Source of the DNA: Streptantibioticus cattleyicolor NRRL 8057 = DSM 46488
GTDB taxonomy: Bacteria > Actinomycetota > Actinomycetes > Streptomycetales > Streptomycetaceae
Reading direction: 5' to 3'
DNA: 64,000 bases
Assembly (NCBI RefSeq): GCF_000240165.1
Contig: NC_017585.1
Span: forward strand, 372,001 to 436,000
The position numbers were made by a program, and so were the translations under genes. Each line of letters opens with the position of its first letter. The stretch's first letter is position 1. The notes under the pieces are model-generated. The model was not told the origin of the DNA. It saw only the letters and a program-made list of their open reading frames with translations, and did no database searches. Of the stretch, positions 33,644-42,073 are shown piece after piece.

Positions 33644-33961
33644 TCAGGCGCCGAACCGCACGCTCCGGAAGGCGAAGGACCCGGGGGCGTCCTGGCCGGG
33701 CGCGAGGCGGTGGCGGGCGCCGGCGCACCCCTTGTCGGCGTAGACGGTGGCGGGCCCCCGGGTGCCGTTGTGCGCGCCACTGGCGGACTGGGCCATGGCC
33801 AGGCACTTGCCGTCCGGCGGGTTGCTGACGTAGTAGCCCTTCCCCGCGGGGCCGCGCCAGGTGAACTGGCCGGACGCGGCGGTCGCCGGGCCGGCGGCGA
33901 GCGGCACGGCCAGAGCGCCCCCGGCGAGGACGGCGATCACGGTACGGAACAGTCGATGCAT
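33644..33961 (-). CDS. Small secreted protein
   Basis: 105 residues from an ATG at 33961 with AAGGAG at 5 nt. A Sec signal peptide is clear (MHRLFRTVIAVLAGG, then cleavage near GPATA-AS at about 29). The mature domain of about 75 residues has two cysteines (DGKCLAM and DKGCAGA) likely to form a disulfide. It resembles small Streptomyces secreted proteins with no assigned function. Confidence 0.75.
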   Translation of the reverse strand: MHRLFRTVIAVLAGGALAVPLAAGPATAASGQFTWRGPAGKGYYVSNPPDGKCLAMAQSASGAHNGTRGPATVYADKGCAGARHRLAPGQDAPGSFAFRSVRFGA

Positions 33962-34062
33962 CACAGCTCCTTGGATCCGACAACGACGGAGTCGGGCAAA
34001 GCCGACATACCGTCAACGATCCAAGGGCCCGGACGTTGCCGTCGCGTCGGACACGCCCCCGT

Positions 34063-34479
34063 TCACCACGGCAGCAGCGCCCGGATCTCCTTGCCGTCCG
34101 GTCGCGTCAGGACGCGCACGTCGATGCTGACCTGACGCACCAGCGGCCAGCCGAAGCCGCCGGTTCCGGTGGCCAGGTCGGGCGGCCGGGGCCGGGGCAC
34201 CACGGTGCTGGTGTCGCCGACCGTGACCTCGACGCCGTCGGGCGCCGGGCGCAGGCACACGGTGAGCGGGCCGGGCGCGTGGCGCACGGCGTTGGTCACC
34301 AGCTCCGAGACGGCCAGAAGGATGTCGTCCCGGCAGGTGGCGCCGGTCGGTGGGCGGGTACGGGCGAGGGCGCTGAGGAAGTCGGCGGCGCGGTCGCGGG
34401 CCCGGCCGATACAGTCGGCCGTTCCCTCGAACTCGACCCGCAGATCCGGCACTTCCCGGCCCTGGGTCATCAGTTCCAT
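34063..34479 (-). CDS. Anti-sigma factor serine kinase (RsbW/SpoIIAB-like ATPase)
   Basis: 138 residues of the GHKL ATPase fold. The N box is SELVTNAVRHA (58-68), the G1 box VGDTS (about 87-91) and a glycine-rich GTGGFGWPLV (105-114) is the ATP lid. Proteins like this bind a sigma factor or phosphorylate a STAS partner. It lies on the same strand as a STAS gene about 110 nt upstream (34591-34902). It may regulate a sigma factor encoded elsewhere. Confidence 0.88.
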   Translation of the reverse strand: MELMTQGREVPDLRVEFEGTADCIGRARDRAADFLSALARTRPPTGATCRDDILLAVSELVTNAVRHAPGPLTVCLRPAPDGVEVTVGDTSTVVPRPRPPDLATGTGGFGWPLVRQVSIDVRVLTRPDGKEIRALLPW

Positions 34480-34590
34480 GATCCGGTTCCTGATCCCGAA
34501 GGCTACGTCTGCTCCCTCACGCCTGCCCGCTGCGGCGCCCGCTACCCCACCGCCGGCGTACCCGGGCGTTCACCACGGGCTGACGCCGCG

Positions 34591-34902
34591 TCAACCGTCC
34601 TGGCCGAACATCCCTTCCAGCCGGACGAGTTGGAACAACCGGGCAGGCTGGCCGCACACCGCGCTCAGCGTGAGCCGTCCGTGGTGGGCGAGGGCGCGGT
34701 GGTGGAGGGTGATCAGCGCGTGCAGTCCTGCGGAGTCCATGAAGCCCACCCGGGACAGGTCCACCGTGACGTCCCGCCACGCCCCGTCGGCGTTCTCCAG
34801 GGCCTGTACGAGGGCGGGGGCGGTGTCGAAGTCGACCTCCCCGCACGGGCGGATCACCACGGTGCCGGGGCGGCGGCTGACGGTGACGGACAAAGCGTGC
34901 AT
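34591..34902 (-). CDS. STAS-domain anti-sigma factor antagonist
   Basis: 103 residues from an ATG at 34902 with a purine-rich AAGGGGG upstream. VVIRPCGEVDFDTAPAL opens the STAS fold and GFMDSAGLHALI carries Ser57 at the phosphorylation site. It precedes the anti-sigma kinase on the same strand, the usual order for such pairs. Confidence 0.88.
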   Translation of the reverse strand: MHALSVTVSRRPGTVVIRPCGEVDFDTAPALVQALENADGAWRDVTVDLSRVGFMDSAGLHALITLHHRALAHHGRLTLSAVCGQPARLFQLVRLEGMFGQDG

Positions 34903-35126
34903 GGCTTCGGCCCCCTTCCTGGAAATGCGCCACGGGCCGAGCCGGCCGGTCACACCCGGGTGCGCGCCCGAGGGGGCGTGCGACCCGCGTCCGCCGCACG
35001 GCGCGCGGGAACCGGCCGAGTCCTACCACCGTCACACATCCGCCTCCCCGACGCCACCCCCGGCGACGCATGGTGACGGACGCCTCCCGCGCGGGAGGCG
35101 GGGCGCCAGGTCGCCGCCGGACCGCG

Positions 35127-35471
35127 TCAGGCGTCGGTCCACAGGTCGCAGCCGCCGGCCCGGACGCGGAAGCGTTCCCGCAGCGCGGCGGCGGCCTGGG
35201 CGCGGGGGACGGCGAGGTGGAGGTCGGCGGCGGCGCGGCGCTGGACGTCCGCCACGGTGACCGCCGGCCGGTCGTGGCCCTCGCCGACGGCGCGGCGGGC
35301 CGCCGTGATCGCCCGGTCGGCCGCCGCCTCCAGATCGCGCCGCCGGTGGCGTACCGCCGCCGGTCCGTCGGCCCGCGCCTGCCTGCGGTCCGCCCGCCAC
35401 GCCTGCGCCGCGGCGAACCCCAGCACCACGAAAGCGCCCCCCGCGACCATGTCCCCCGCGTCCGGAACCAT
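35127..35471 (-). CDS. Hypothetical protein with N-terminal membrane segment
   Basis: 114 residues from an ATG at 35471 with GGAGACGGAGG upstream. A hydrophobic segment (MVAGGAFVVLGFAAAQAW, about 8-25) precedes a basic, alanine-rich helical region and a single C-terminal cysteine (GGCDLW). It is probably a membrane-anchored small protein. No family recognised. Confidence 0.55.
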   Translation of the reverse strand: MVPDAGDMVAGGAFVVLGFAAAQAWRADRRQARADGPAAVRHRRRDLEAAADRAITAARRAVGEGHDRPAVTVADVQRRAAADLHLAVPRAQAAAALRERFRVRAGGCDLWTDA

Positions 35472-35643
35472 CGTCCGTCCTCCGTCTCCTCGTCCGGCCT
35501 CGCCACGGACCGGGCGGCGCCGGGTCCGTGCCGTCCCGCCTACCCGGCCTCACCGGCGATGACGCCTGCGGTGAGCCCTCCGGTTGCCGCCGGACCTAAG
35601 GTGGTCCGGGTCCGTACCGTCCGTGTCCTGCCGAGGTGCCGTC

Positions 35644-36239
35644 ATGGTCGACATCCCGCACGAGAAGTTCGACTTCGTCCGCCACACCGCCCGGTTGCGG
35701 GAGGTCGTCCGGCACAACAACGCCACGGCAGGCCGCAAGGAGAGCGTGGCCGAGCACTCCTGGCATCTGGCGATGACCAGTTGGATCCTCCACCGCGATT
35801 TCGAGCGCGAGTCGGGGCACCGGCTCGATCTGGCGAGGATGCTCAAGATGTGCCTGATGCACGACCTGGTGGAGATCGACGCGGGAGATCCGTCGGCGTG
35901 GGACGGCGAGGGCAAGGCGGACAAGGCGCGGATCGAGGAGGAGGCCGCCCGGCGGCGTTTCGCGGATCTGCCGGACGGGCTGGGCGACGAACTCCTCGCG
36001 CTGTGGCACGAGTACGAGGCGGGGCCACCCCTGAGGCCCGGCTGGTGCGTGGCGTGGACCGGCTCAACCCGGCGCTGATGCGGCTGCTGACCGGTCAGGG
36101 CTGGGCGGACGTGGGCGCCGACGCGGACGCGCTGGACCGCCTCCAACTCCCGCGCGTCCAGGTCAGCGAGGTCCTCACCGCCCTCTACCGCGAGGTGCGG
36201 GACGCCGCGGTGGAACGGGGGCTGCTCGCGGCCGACTGA
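35644..36239 (+). pseudogene. HD-domain phosphohydrolase with a frameshift
   Basis: The first 127 codons encode an HD-domain protein of the YfbR/5'-nucleotidase type: SVAEHSWHLAMTSW, CLMHDLVEIDAGD and WDGEGKADKARIE hold the metal-binding His and Asp residues. At 36021-36024, within the run GGGGCC, the reading moves to another frame: frame one becomes GPPLRPGWCVA and stops at 36078, whereas one extra base would give TPEARLVRGVDRLNPALM and continue to a normal end at 36239 (198 residues). A single-base deletion is therefore inferred. It could be a true mutation or an error in a G-run. The HD core is intact, so a shortened product might still act. Confidence 0.75.
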
Positions 36240-36252
36240 CCCCGCGCGCCGC

Positions 36253-37437
36253 TCAGCCGCCGGTCCAGGTCACCGGCAGCGCGTGGACGCCGTGGATGAC
36301 CATGTCGCTGCGGAGCGGCACCTGTTCGGGCGGCACCGCGAGCCGCAGGCCAGGGAAGCGCCGGAAGAGCGCCGGGAAGGCGACCCGCAGCTCCACCCGG
36401 GCGAGTTGCTGGCCGAGGCACTGGTGGACGCCGTGCCCGAAGGCGAGATGGCCACCGGCCGCCCGGCCGAGGTCGAGGGTCTCCGGGTCGGCGTACCGCC
36501 CGGGGTCCCGGTTGCCGCCGGGCAGCGAGAGCAGCACCGTCTCGCCCGCCGCGATCCGCACGCCGGCCACCTCCACGTCCTCCAGGGCGACCCGGACAGT
36601 GCCGGGCACCACCGGCAGGTAGCGCAGGAGTTCCTCGACGGCGGCGTCGATCCGGGCCGGGTCGGTGATCGCCGGGATCTGCCCGGGGTGGGTCAGCAGC
36701 GCGAAGGCGCCGAGCGCCAGGACGTTGGCGGTGGTGTCGAAGCCCGCGCCGAGCAACAGGAAGGCCAGGTTGGCCAGTTCCTCGTCGGTGAGGTGGCCGG
36801 CGTCGGCCACGAGGCCGCCGAGGACGTCGTCGGTGGGCGCGGCGCGTTTGTCGCGCACCAGGTCGCGCAGGTAGGCGGCGATGTCGTCCACCGCCCGCCG
36901 CCGGTCCGGCGCCGTGATGTCGCGGCGGCTCATCCGGGCGACCTCGCGCTGGAAGTGGTCGCGGTATCCGGCGGGGACGCCGAGGAGTTCGCAGATGACG
37001 AGGGCGGGCACCGGCGCGGTGTAGGCGGGCACCAGGTCGGCCGGGGGGCCGGCCGCGGCCAGGCGGTCGAGGTGTTCCTCGGCGATCCGCTCGACGCGGT
37101 CGGTCAGCCGCCGCATGCGGCGCACCGTGAACTGACCGGTGAGCAGGCGGCGGTAGCGGGTGTGGTCGGGCGGGTCCATCGCGATGAACATCCCGGGCCT
37201 GGCGGGTTCGGCGGGGGCGTCCTGGTAGGGGTTGCGGCGCAGTTCGGAGCGGGCGCTGAACCGCGGGTCGGCGAGGATCGCGCGGATGGCCGGGTATCCG
37301 ACGGCCACCCAGCCGGAGGTGCCGTCCGGGTAGCGCGTCCGGAAGACCGGCTCGCGCGGGTCGCCCCGTCCTGCGGTGACCGGGGGGTCGAACGGGCCGG
37401 GGACGGCCGTCGGAGGGGTCGGGGGGTCTGTTCGCAT
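36253..37437 (-). CDS. Cytochrome P450
   Basis: 394 residues, soluble bacterial class. AGFDTT (231-236) is the I-helix oxygen-activation motif, E269-x-x-R272 the K-helix pair, and FGHGVHQCLGQQLARVELR surrounds the heme-ligand Cys340. The His usual before the acidic residue (AGHET) is Phe here. It needs a ferredoxin and reductase, none of which is adjacent. A divergent TetR gene and a palindrome between them suggest inducible control. The substrate cannot be read from sequence. Confidence 0.92.
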   Translation of the reverse strand: MRTDPPTPPTAVPGPFDPPVTAGRGDPREPVFRTRYPDGTSGWVAVGYPAIRAILADPRFSARSELRRNPYQDAPAEPARPGMFIAMDPPDHTRYRRLLTGQFTVRRMRRLTDRVERIAEEHLDRLAAAGPPADLVPAYTAPVPALVICELLGVPAGYRDHFQREVARMSRRDITAPDRRRAVDDIAAYLRDLVRDKRAAPTDDVLGGLVADAGHLTDEELANLAFLLLGAGFDTTANVLALGAFALLTHPGQIPAITDPARIDAAVEELLRYLPVVPGTVRVALEDVEVAGVRIAAGETVLLSLPGGNRDPGRYADPETLDLGRAAGGHLAFGHGVHQCLGQQLARVELRVAFPALFRRFPGLRLAVPPEQVPLRSDMVIHGVHALPVTWTGG

Positions 37438-37532
37438 CACGGTGTCCTCACCCCGCGGGCGCCGGGTCCGCGGTGGGTTGCGTGGGGGCGGCGACGTGCC
37501 ACCACCCTGAGCTAAAGTTATATCGAGTGTAA

Positions 37533-37564
37533 ACATGCAGGGAAGGTAACCATCCTCTCCATGT
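37533..37564. promoter_or_regulatory. Candidate TetR operator and divergent promoter
   Basis: An imperfect inverted repeat with outer arms ACATG / CATGT and purine/pyrimidine-matched inner arms, in the only AT-rich stretch between the P450 and TetR starts. TTATAT at about 37518 may be part of the P450 promoter. Confidence 0.5.
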
Positions 37565-37575
37565 AAGGTGATCCC

Positions 37576-38187
37576 GTGGAGGAGTCCCGGCGGGAACGCA
37601 AGAAGCGGCAGACCAGACAGCTGATCGTGGAGACGGCGATGCGCCTCTTCGCCGAGCAGGGGTACGAGCGGACCACCGTGGCTCAGATCGCCGCCGCCGC
37701 GGACGTGGCCACGAAGACCTTCTTCAACCACTTCCCCAGCAAGGAGGACGTGCTCCTCTCGGACACCCGGACGGGCAACGCCATCGCCCTGGAGGTGATC
37801 GCCGAGCGCCGCCCCGACGAGAGCGTCCCCGACCTGCTCACCCGCGCCTACGCCCGGATGGAGGCCGCCTACCGGGCCGACGGGCCCGCCGCGCACTCCC
37901 CCGCGCTGATGGAGCTGCACACCCGGCTGCTGACGACGGTCCCCGCGCTCCAGGCGAAGGCGCTGCGGCTCGTCTTCCACCAGCAGAAGGAGATCGCCGA
38001 CGCCCTGCACCGGGCGTACCCGGACCAGCTCGACCCGGTGAGCGCCGCCGCGGTGGTCGGAGCCCTGGTCGGCGCCACCCAGGCGGCGGCGCTGCGGAGC
38101 CTGGAGGCGGGCGACACGGCCGAGGAGTTCTGGGCGGCCATGCGCCGCGCCGTCGACATCGCCCTGCACGGCTTGCGGACCGGGTGA
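37576..38187 (+). CDS. TetR-family transcriptional regulator
   Basis: 203 residues from a GTG at 37576. The helix-turn-helix is AMRLFAEQGYERTTVAQIA with VATKTFFNHFPSKEDVL, typical of TetR_N. The C-terminal domain (LLTTVPALQAKALRLVFHQQ) resembles regulators of drug or fatty-acid genes. It is divergent from a P450, which it probably represses. Confidence 0.9.
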   Translation: MEESRRERKKRQTRQLIVETAMRLFAEQGYERTTVAQIAAAADVATKTFFNHFPSKEDVLLSDTRTGNAIALEVIAERRPDESVPDLLTRAYARMEAAYRADGPAAHSPALMELHTRLLTTVPALQAKALRLVFHQQKEIADALHRAYPDQLDPVSAAAVVGALVGATQAAALRSLEAGDTAEEFWAAMRRAVDIALHGLRTG

Positions 38188-38373
38188 CCGCCGGCTCCTC
38201 GTGCCGACCCGGCGCCGCGGGCATATCGTCCAGGTATGCGAGGTTGCCTGCCGCATGTGGGGTGAGTCCGCGCCGCCGGACCGTACGGACGCCGGCGGTC
38301 CCCGCGCCCCGGCCGACCGCACCGTGGCCGGGGCGGGGTGCGCGGTGTGCCGCCGGACCGCCGGGAGGCCCCG

Positions 38374-40515
38374 GTGACCGGGGACCCCGGGCAGAGCGAC
38401 GACGCGGCGCTCGACGAGGCGCTGGCCGCCACGGTACGCCGCACCGGCGCCTGGGCCGGCGGCGTCTACGTCCTCTCCCCGGACGAGCCGACGCTGGAGC
38501 TGGTGGTCATGTCCGGCCTGCCGGAGGCGGCTTCCACGCCGTGGTGGCGGGTGCCGGTGAGCGGCAGCGGTCCGGTGTCGGAGTCGGTGCGCGAGGACCG
38601 GCTGGTATGGGTGGGCAGCCAGGAGGACATGGTCCGCCGCTATCCGCGGACCGCCGCCGCGATGCCCTACCGCCTCGCGCTGGCGGCCACCCCGATCAGG
38701 GACGCCCAACGCTGCCGGGGCACCCTGCTGCTGCTGTGGCCGGCCACCCATCCGCCGACGCTCACCCGGCGGGAACGTGGCCGGGTCACCTCCAGCGCCC
38801 GGCGCCTCGGCCAGGTGCTGGACGAGTCCGTCCGGCCGCCCGCCCCGTCGCCGTCCGGCCGCCCCCGCGTCATCACCGTCCACCCCTCCGGAACCGGGGC
38901 CGACCGGTCCGGGCTGGCCGCCGCCGACCTGCTCGAACGCCTCCCCCTCGGGGCGATCGCGCTCGACCTGGAGGGCCGGGTCACCTTCGTCAACGCCGCC
39001 GCGGCCGGCCTGCTCGGCAGCAGCCCCGGCCAACTGCTCGGCACCCAGCCGTGGCACTCCCTGCCCTGGCTGGACGACCCGGTGTACGAGGAGCACTACC
39101 GCACCGCCGTGCTCAGCCGCGAACCCGTCGGCTACCACGTGCTGCGTCCGCCCGACCGGTGGCTGGACTTCCGGCTCTACCCCGACGACAGCGGGATCAG
39201 CGCGCTGATCACCCCGCACGGCGAGCCCGTCGGCCCGCCCGACCCCGCCGCCCGGCAGGCCCACCCGCACCCGCACTCCGCGGCCATGTCACCCGCCGGC
39301 CCCGGACGCATCCACCAGCTCATGCACCTGGCGGCGGCGCTCACCGAGACGGTGGGCGTACGGGACGTGGTCGACCTCGTCGCCGACCAGATCGTGCCCG
39401 CCTTCGGAGCGCAGGGCATGGTGGTCTCCATCGCCGACGCCGGACGGCTGCGCATCGCCGGTTACCTCGACTACCCGTCCCACCTGATCGAACGCCTCGA
39501 CGGACTGCCGCTGGGCACCGGCGTCACCCCGGTCGGCGAGGTGATGGCCACCGGTGTCCCCGCCTTCTTCGGCAGCCGGGAGGAGCTGGCCCGCGACCAC
39601 CCCCGGGCGGTGTCGCTCAGCGACAAGCAGGCGTGGGCGTTCCTCCCGCTGACCGTCTCCGGCCGGAGCGTCGGCTGCTGCGTGCTCTCCTACCGCGCCC
39701 CGCACCGCTTCACCGCCGACGAGCGGGCGGTCCTCACCCCGCTCGCCGCGCTCGTCGCCCAGGCCCTGGACCGGGCCCGGCTCTACGACGCCAAGCACGA
39801 CCTCGCGCACGGGCTGCAACAGGCCCTGCTGCCCCGCGCGCTGCCCGACGTCACCGCGCTGGAGGTGGCCGCCCGCTACCTGCCCGCCACCCACGGCATG
39901 GACATCGGCGGCGACTTCTACGACCTGATCCGGCTCGGCGACACCACCGCCGCGGCGATCATCGGCGACGTCCAGGGACACAACGTGACCGCCGCCGCCG
40001 TCATGGGCCAGGTGCGTACCGCCGTGCACGCCCACGCCACCGCGGGCGAGTCCCCCGACCAGGTGCTCGCCTGCACCAACCGGGTGCTGGCCGACTTCCG
40101 CACCGACCTCTTCGTCTCCTGCCTCTACGCCCATCTCGACCTGGCCGGCCGCCGGGTCAGCCTGGCCAGCGCCGGACACCCCGCGCCGCTGCTGCGTTCG
40201 CCCGGTCCGCCGCCGCACACCCGGGTCCTCGACGTCGAACCCGGCCTCCCGCTGGGCATCGGCATCGACACCCCGTACCCGGTCACCACCGCGTCGCTGC
40301 CGCCCGGGGCGGTCCTCGCCCTCTACACGGACGGACTGGTGGAGACCCGGGGCCGGGACCTGACCGAGACCACCGAGGCCGTCGCCCGGCACCTGACCGA
40401 CACCGGCGACCGGCCGCTGGACCAGCTCATCGACGGCCTGATCCGGCACACCTGGCCCACCGGGCAGCACACCGACGACATCGCCGTCCTGCTGCTGCGT
40501 ACCCGGACGGCCTGA
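38374..40515 (+). CDS. GAF/PAS/GAF SpoIIE-type serine phosphatase
   Basis: 713 residues from a GTG at 38374, chosen because GGGAGG lies just upstream; an in-frame ATG at 38338 lacks one. In order: a GAF-like domain (about 10-155), a PAS domain (about 180-280, ALDLEGRVTFVNAAAAGLLG), a second GAF (about 315-475) and a PP2C/SpoIIE domain (about 480-713) with metal-site motifs IGGDFYD (about 511), IGDVQGHN (about 531) and HTDDIAVLL (about 698). Such enzymes dephosphorylate STAS antagonists, and two STAS genes and a kinase lie within 5 kb. It has no membrane segment, so it senses a cytoplasmic signal. Confidence 0.9.
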   Translation: MTGDPGQSDDAALDEALAATVRRTGAWAGGVYVLSPDEPTLELVVMSGLPEAASTPWWRVPVSGSGPVSESVREDRLVWVGSQEDMVRRYPRTAAAMPYRLALAATPIRDAQRCRGTLLLLWPATHPPTLTRRERGRVTSSARRLGQVLDESVRPPAPSPSGRPRVITVHPSGTGADRSGLAAADLLERLPLGAIALDLEGRVTFVNAAAAGLLGSSPGQLLGTQPWHSLPWLDDPVYEEHYRTAVLSREPVGYHVLRPPDRWLDFRLYPDDSGISALITPHGEPVGPPDPAARQAHPHPHSAAMSPAGPGRIHQLMHLAAALTETVGVRDVVDLVADQIVPAFGAQGMVVSIADAGRLRIAGYLDYPSHLIERLDGLPLGTGVTPVGEVMATGVPAFFGSREELARDHPRAVSLSDKQAWAFLPLTVSGRSVGCCVLSYRAPHRFTADERAVLTPLAALVAQALDRARLYDAKHDLAHGLQQALLPRALPDVTALEVAARYLPATHGMDIGGDFYDLIRLGDTTAAAIIGDVQGHNVTAAAVMGQVRTAVHAHATAGESPDQVLACTNRVLADFRTDLFVSCLYAHLDLAGRRVSLASAGHPAPLLRSPGPPPHTRVLDVEPGLPLGIGIDTPYPVTTASLPPGAVLALYTDGLVETRGRDLTETTEAVARHLTDTGDRPLDQLIDGLIRHTWPTGQHTDDIAVLLLRTRTA

Positions 40516-40522
40516 CCGGGGC

Positions 40523-41323
40523 TCACCACCGGGACGCGAGACCCGGGCGCGGCGGCGGCCGTCGGGTGCCCCCGCGCAGCGGCACCGCCAACAGGGCACC
40601 GACCACGAACCCCGCCACATGCGCCAGGTAGGCGACGGTCCCGGCCCCGGAGAGCCCGTAACCGGCCGAGTAGAACGCCTGGAGCACGAACCACAGGCCG
40701 AGCACCACCCAGGCCGGCAGCCGCAACGGGATGAAGAACAGGAAGGGCACCAGGCTCCACACCCGCGCCCGCGGATAGAGCACCAGGTAGGCGCCGAGCA
40801 CCCCGGCGATCGCCCCCGAGGCGCCCACCAGCGGGGTGGCCGAGTCCGCGTCGGCGAGCGCGAACCCGTACGCCGCCGCGTATCCGCAGAGCAGGTAGAA
40901 GCCGAGGTAGCGAAGGCGGCCGAGGCGGTCCTCGATGTTGTTGCCGAAGATCCACAGGAAGAGCATGTTGCCCAGCAGGTGGAGCCAGCTGGCGTGCACG
41001 AACATCGCGGTGAGCACCGACAGCGGCGGCGACTTGGTGTATCCCGGCGGTGCCAGCAGGCAGCCGGGGCCGCGCGGGCCGATGGCCGCCGTACCGGTGG
41101 GGACGAGCGACGGCACCGCGTCGTGGATCAGCTCGCGGGGCACCGCGCCCCAGTGCGCCATGAACGCCTGCGGCTGGCACAGCTCCACCGGTCCGGCCCC
41201 GCCCGCCGGTGACGTCACCGCGCCCGGCGTCCGCAGGAAGACCACGACGTTCGCGGCGATCAGCGCGTACGTCACCCACGGTGTGCGGCGCACCGGGTTG
41301 ACGTCGTGTACCGGGATGACCAC
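40523..41323 (-). CDS. Rhomboid-family intramembrane serine protease
   Basis: 266 residues with six or more membrane helices. The catalytic Ser169 is in VGASGAIAGV and His235 in YLAHVAGFVVG; HASWLHLLGNMLFLWIFG (about 110-127) is the conserved second helix with its His and Asn. It cleaves membrane proteins within the bilayer. It lies beside, and convergent with, the SpoIIE phosphatase, but no functional link is evident. Confidence 0.93.
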   Translation of the reverse strand: MVIPVHDVNPVRRTPWVTYALIAANVVVFLRTPGAVTSPAGGAGPVELCQPQAFMAHWGAVPRELIHDAVPSLVPTGTAAIGPRGPGCLLAPPGYTKSPPLSVLTAMFVHASWLHLLGNMLFLWIFGNNIEDRLGRLRYLGFYLLCGYAAAYGFALADADSATPLVGASGAIAGVLGAYLVLYPRARVWSLVPFLFFIPLRLPAWVVLGLWFVLQAFYSAGYGLSGAGTVAYLAHVAGFVVGALLAVPLRGGTRRPPPRPGLASRW

Positions 41324-41339
41324 GTTGCCACCCTCCCCG

Positions 41340-41456
41340 TCATCCGCCGGAGCAAACCGGGGCCCGCCGGCCGTACGTCAACACGGCGTGCCCGCCGACC
41401 CGATGCCCACCCACGACCAGGACCAGGACCAGCCACGCCACGGTTCGCTTCCTCAC
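41340..41456 (-). CDS. Possible 38-residue membrane peptide
   Basis: A GTG at 41456 would start a 38-residue protein with a basic start (RKRT), one hydrophobic stretch (VAWLVLVLVVGG) and a C-terminal cysteine. The ribosome binding site is weak, and the hydrophobic part is encoded by a short CCAGGA-type repeat. It may be real or chance. Confidence 0.3.
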   Translation of the reverse strand: MRKRTVAWLVLVLVVGGHRVGGHAVLTYGRRAPVCSGG

Positions 41457-41524
41457 TCGCCGCCGGCCTCGGCCCCCTTCCGCCCAGTCGACCACGCCCG
41501 CCGCGCCCTCGCACCCGGACGGAC

Positions 41525-41782
41525 TCAGGTCCTGTCGTCCGGGCGTTCCAGGCCGCTGCCGTACTCCACGAAGACCGGGCCGCACTTCATGCAGCGCCAG
41601 TGGCCGGAGCCGTCGGAGTAGGCGGCGCAGGGGCACTGGGGGCAGGAGACCATGGAGATCTGCGGGAAGTCCGGCGCGACGATGCGGAACTGGGGGCGCG
41701 CCCAGTAGGCCGGGTCCTCGTTGGACAGGCCGTCGTGCGTGGCCGGCCCCGGCTCCGCCGTCTCCTCGTCGGACCCGTTCAT
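41525..41782 (-). CDS. Small zinc-ribbon protein
   Basis: 85 residues from an ATG at 41782. SCPQCPCAAYSD and WRCMKCGPVF provide two CxxC pairs 19 residues apart, a zinc ribbon. The N-terminus is acidic. The start overlaps the stop of a 39-residue zinc protein by 4 nt, so the two are translated together. Function unknown. Confidence 0.7.
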   Translation of the reverse strand: MNGSDEETAEPGPATHDGLSNEDPAYWARPQFRIVAPDFPQISMVSCPQCPCAAYSDGSGHWRCMKCGPVFVEYGSGLERPDDRT

Positions 41783-41898
41783 GACGTCGCTCCGCACTTG
41801 GGGTTGGTGCATACGTACTCCCGGCCGTTCCAGACCATCGTGGACCCGCACGTACCACAACTGATGGCGTCCCGCGGCGACACGCCCGATCCGGCCAT
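41779..41898 (-). CDS. 39-residue zinc-knuckle protein
   Basis: Too short for most gene finders but convincing: a strong GGGGGAGGG site precedes the ATG at 41898, and the product has ISCGTCGSTMVW and YVCTNPKCG, two cysteine pairs as in a treble-clef or zinc ribbon. Its stop overlaps the next gene by 4 nt (ATGA). Function unknown. Confidence 0.65.
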   Translation of the reverse strand: MAGSGVSPRDAISCGTCGSTMVWNGREYVCTNPKCGATS

Positions 41899-42073
41899 TG
41901 CGCCCTCCCCCCTCAGCCGTGCCCGCGCGGGGCGGGGCCTACACCCGCCGGGCACGTCCGCATTGTCGGCGCGTACCGTCGCGGAGGCAACCTCGCGGGA
42001 ACCCGCGTGCGTTGGTGTTGGGTGGAGGCTCCCGCGCGCAGGACCGGGGCCTGCCGGGAACGAGGAGTGGAGC

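Noticed and set aside
34517-35553. Minus-strand frames over 170 codons around the STAS gene and membrane protein
   Set aside because: They lie out of frame with the STAS protein and the membrane protein and consist of Arg/Gly/Pro runs.
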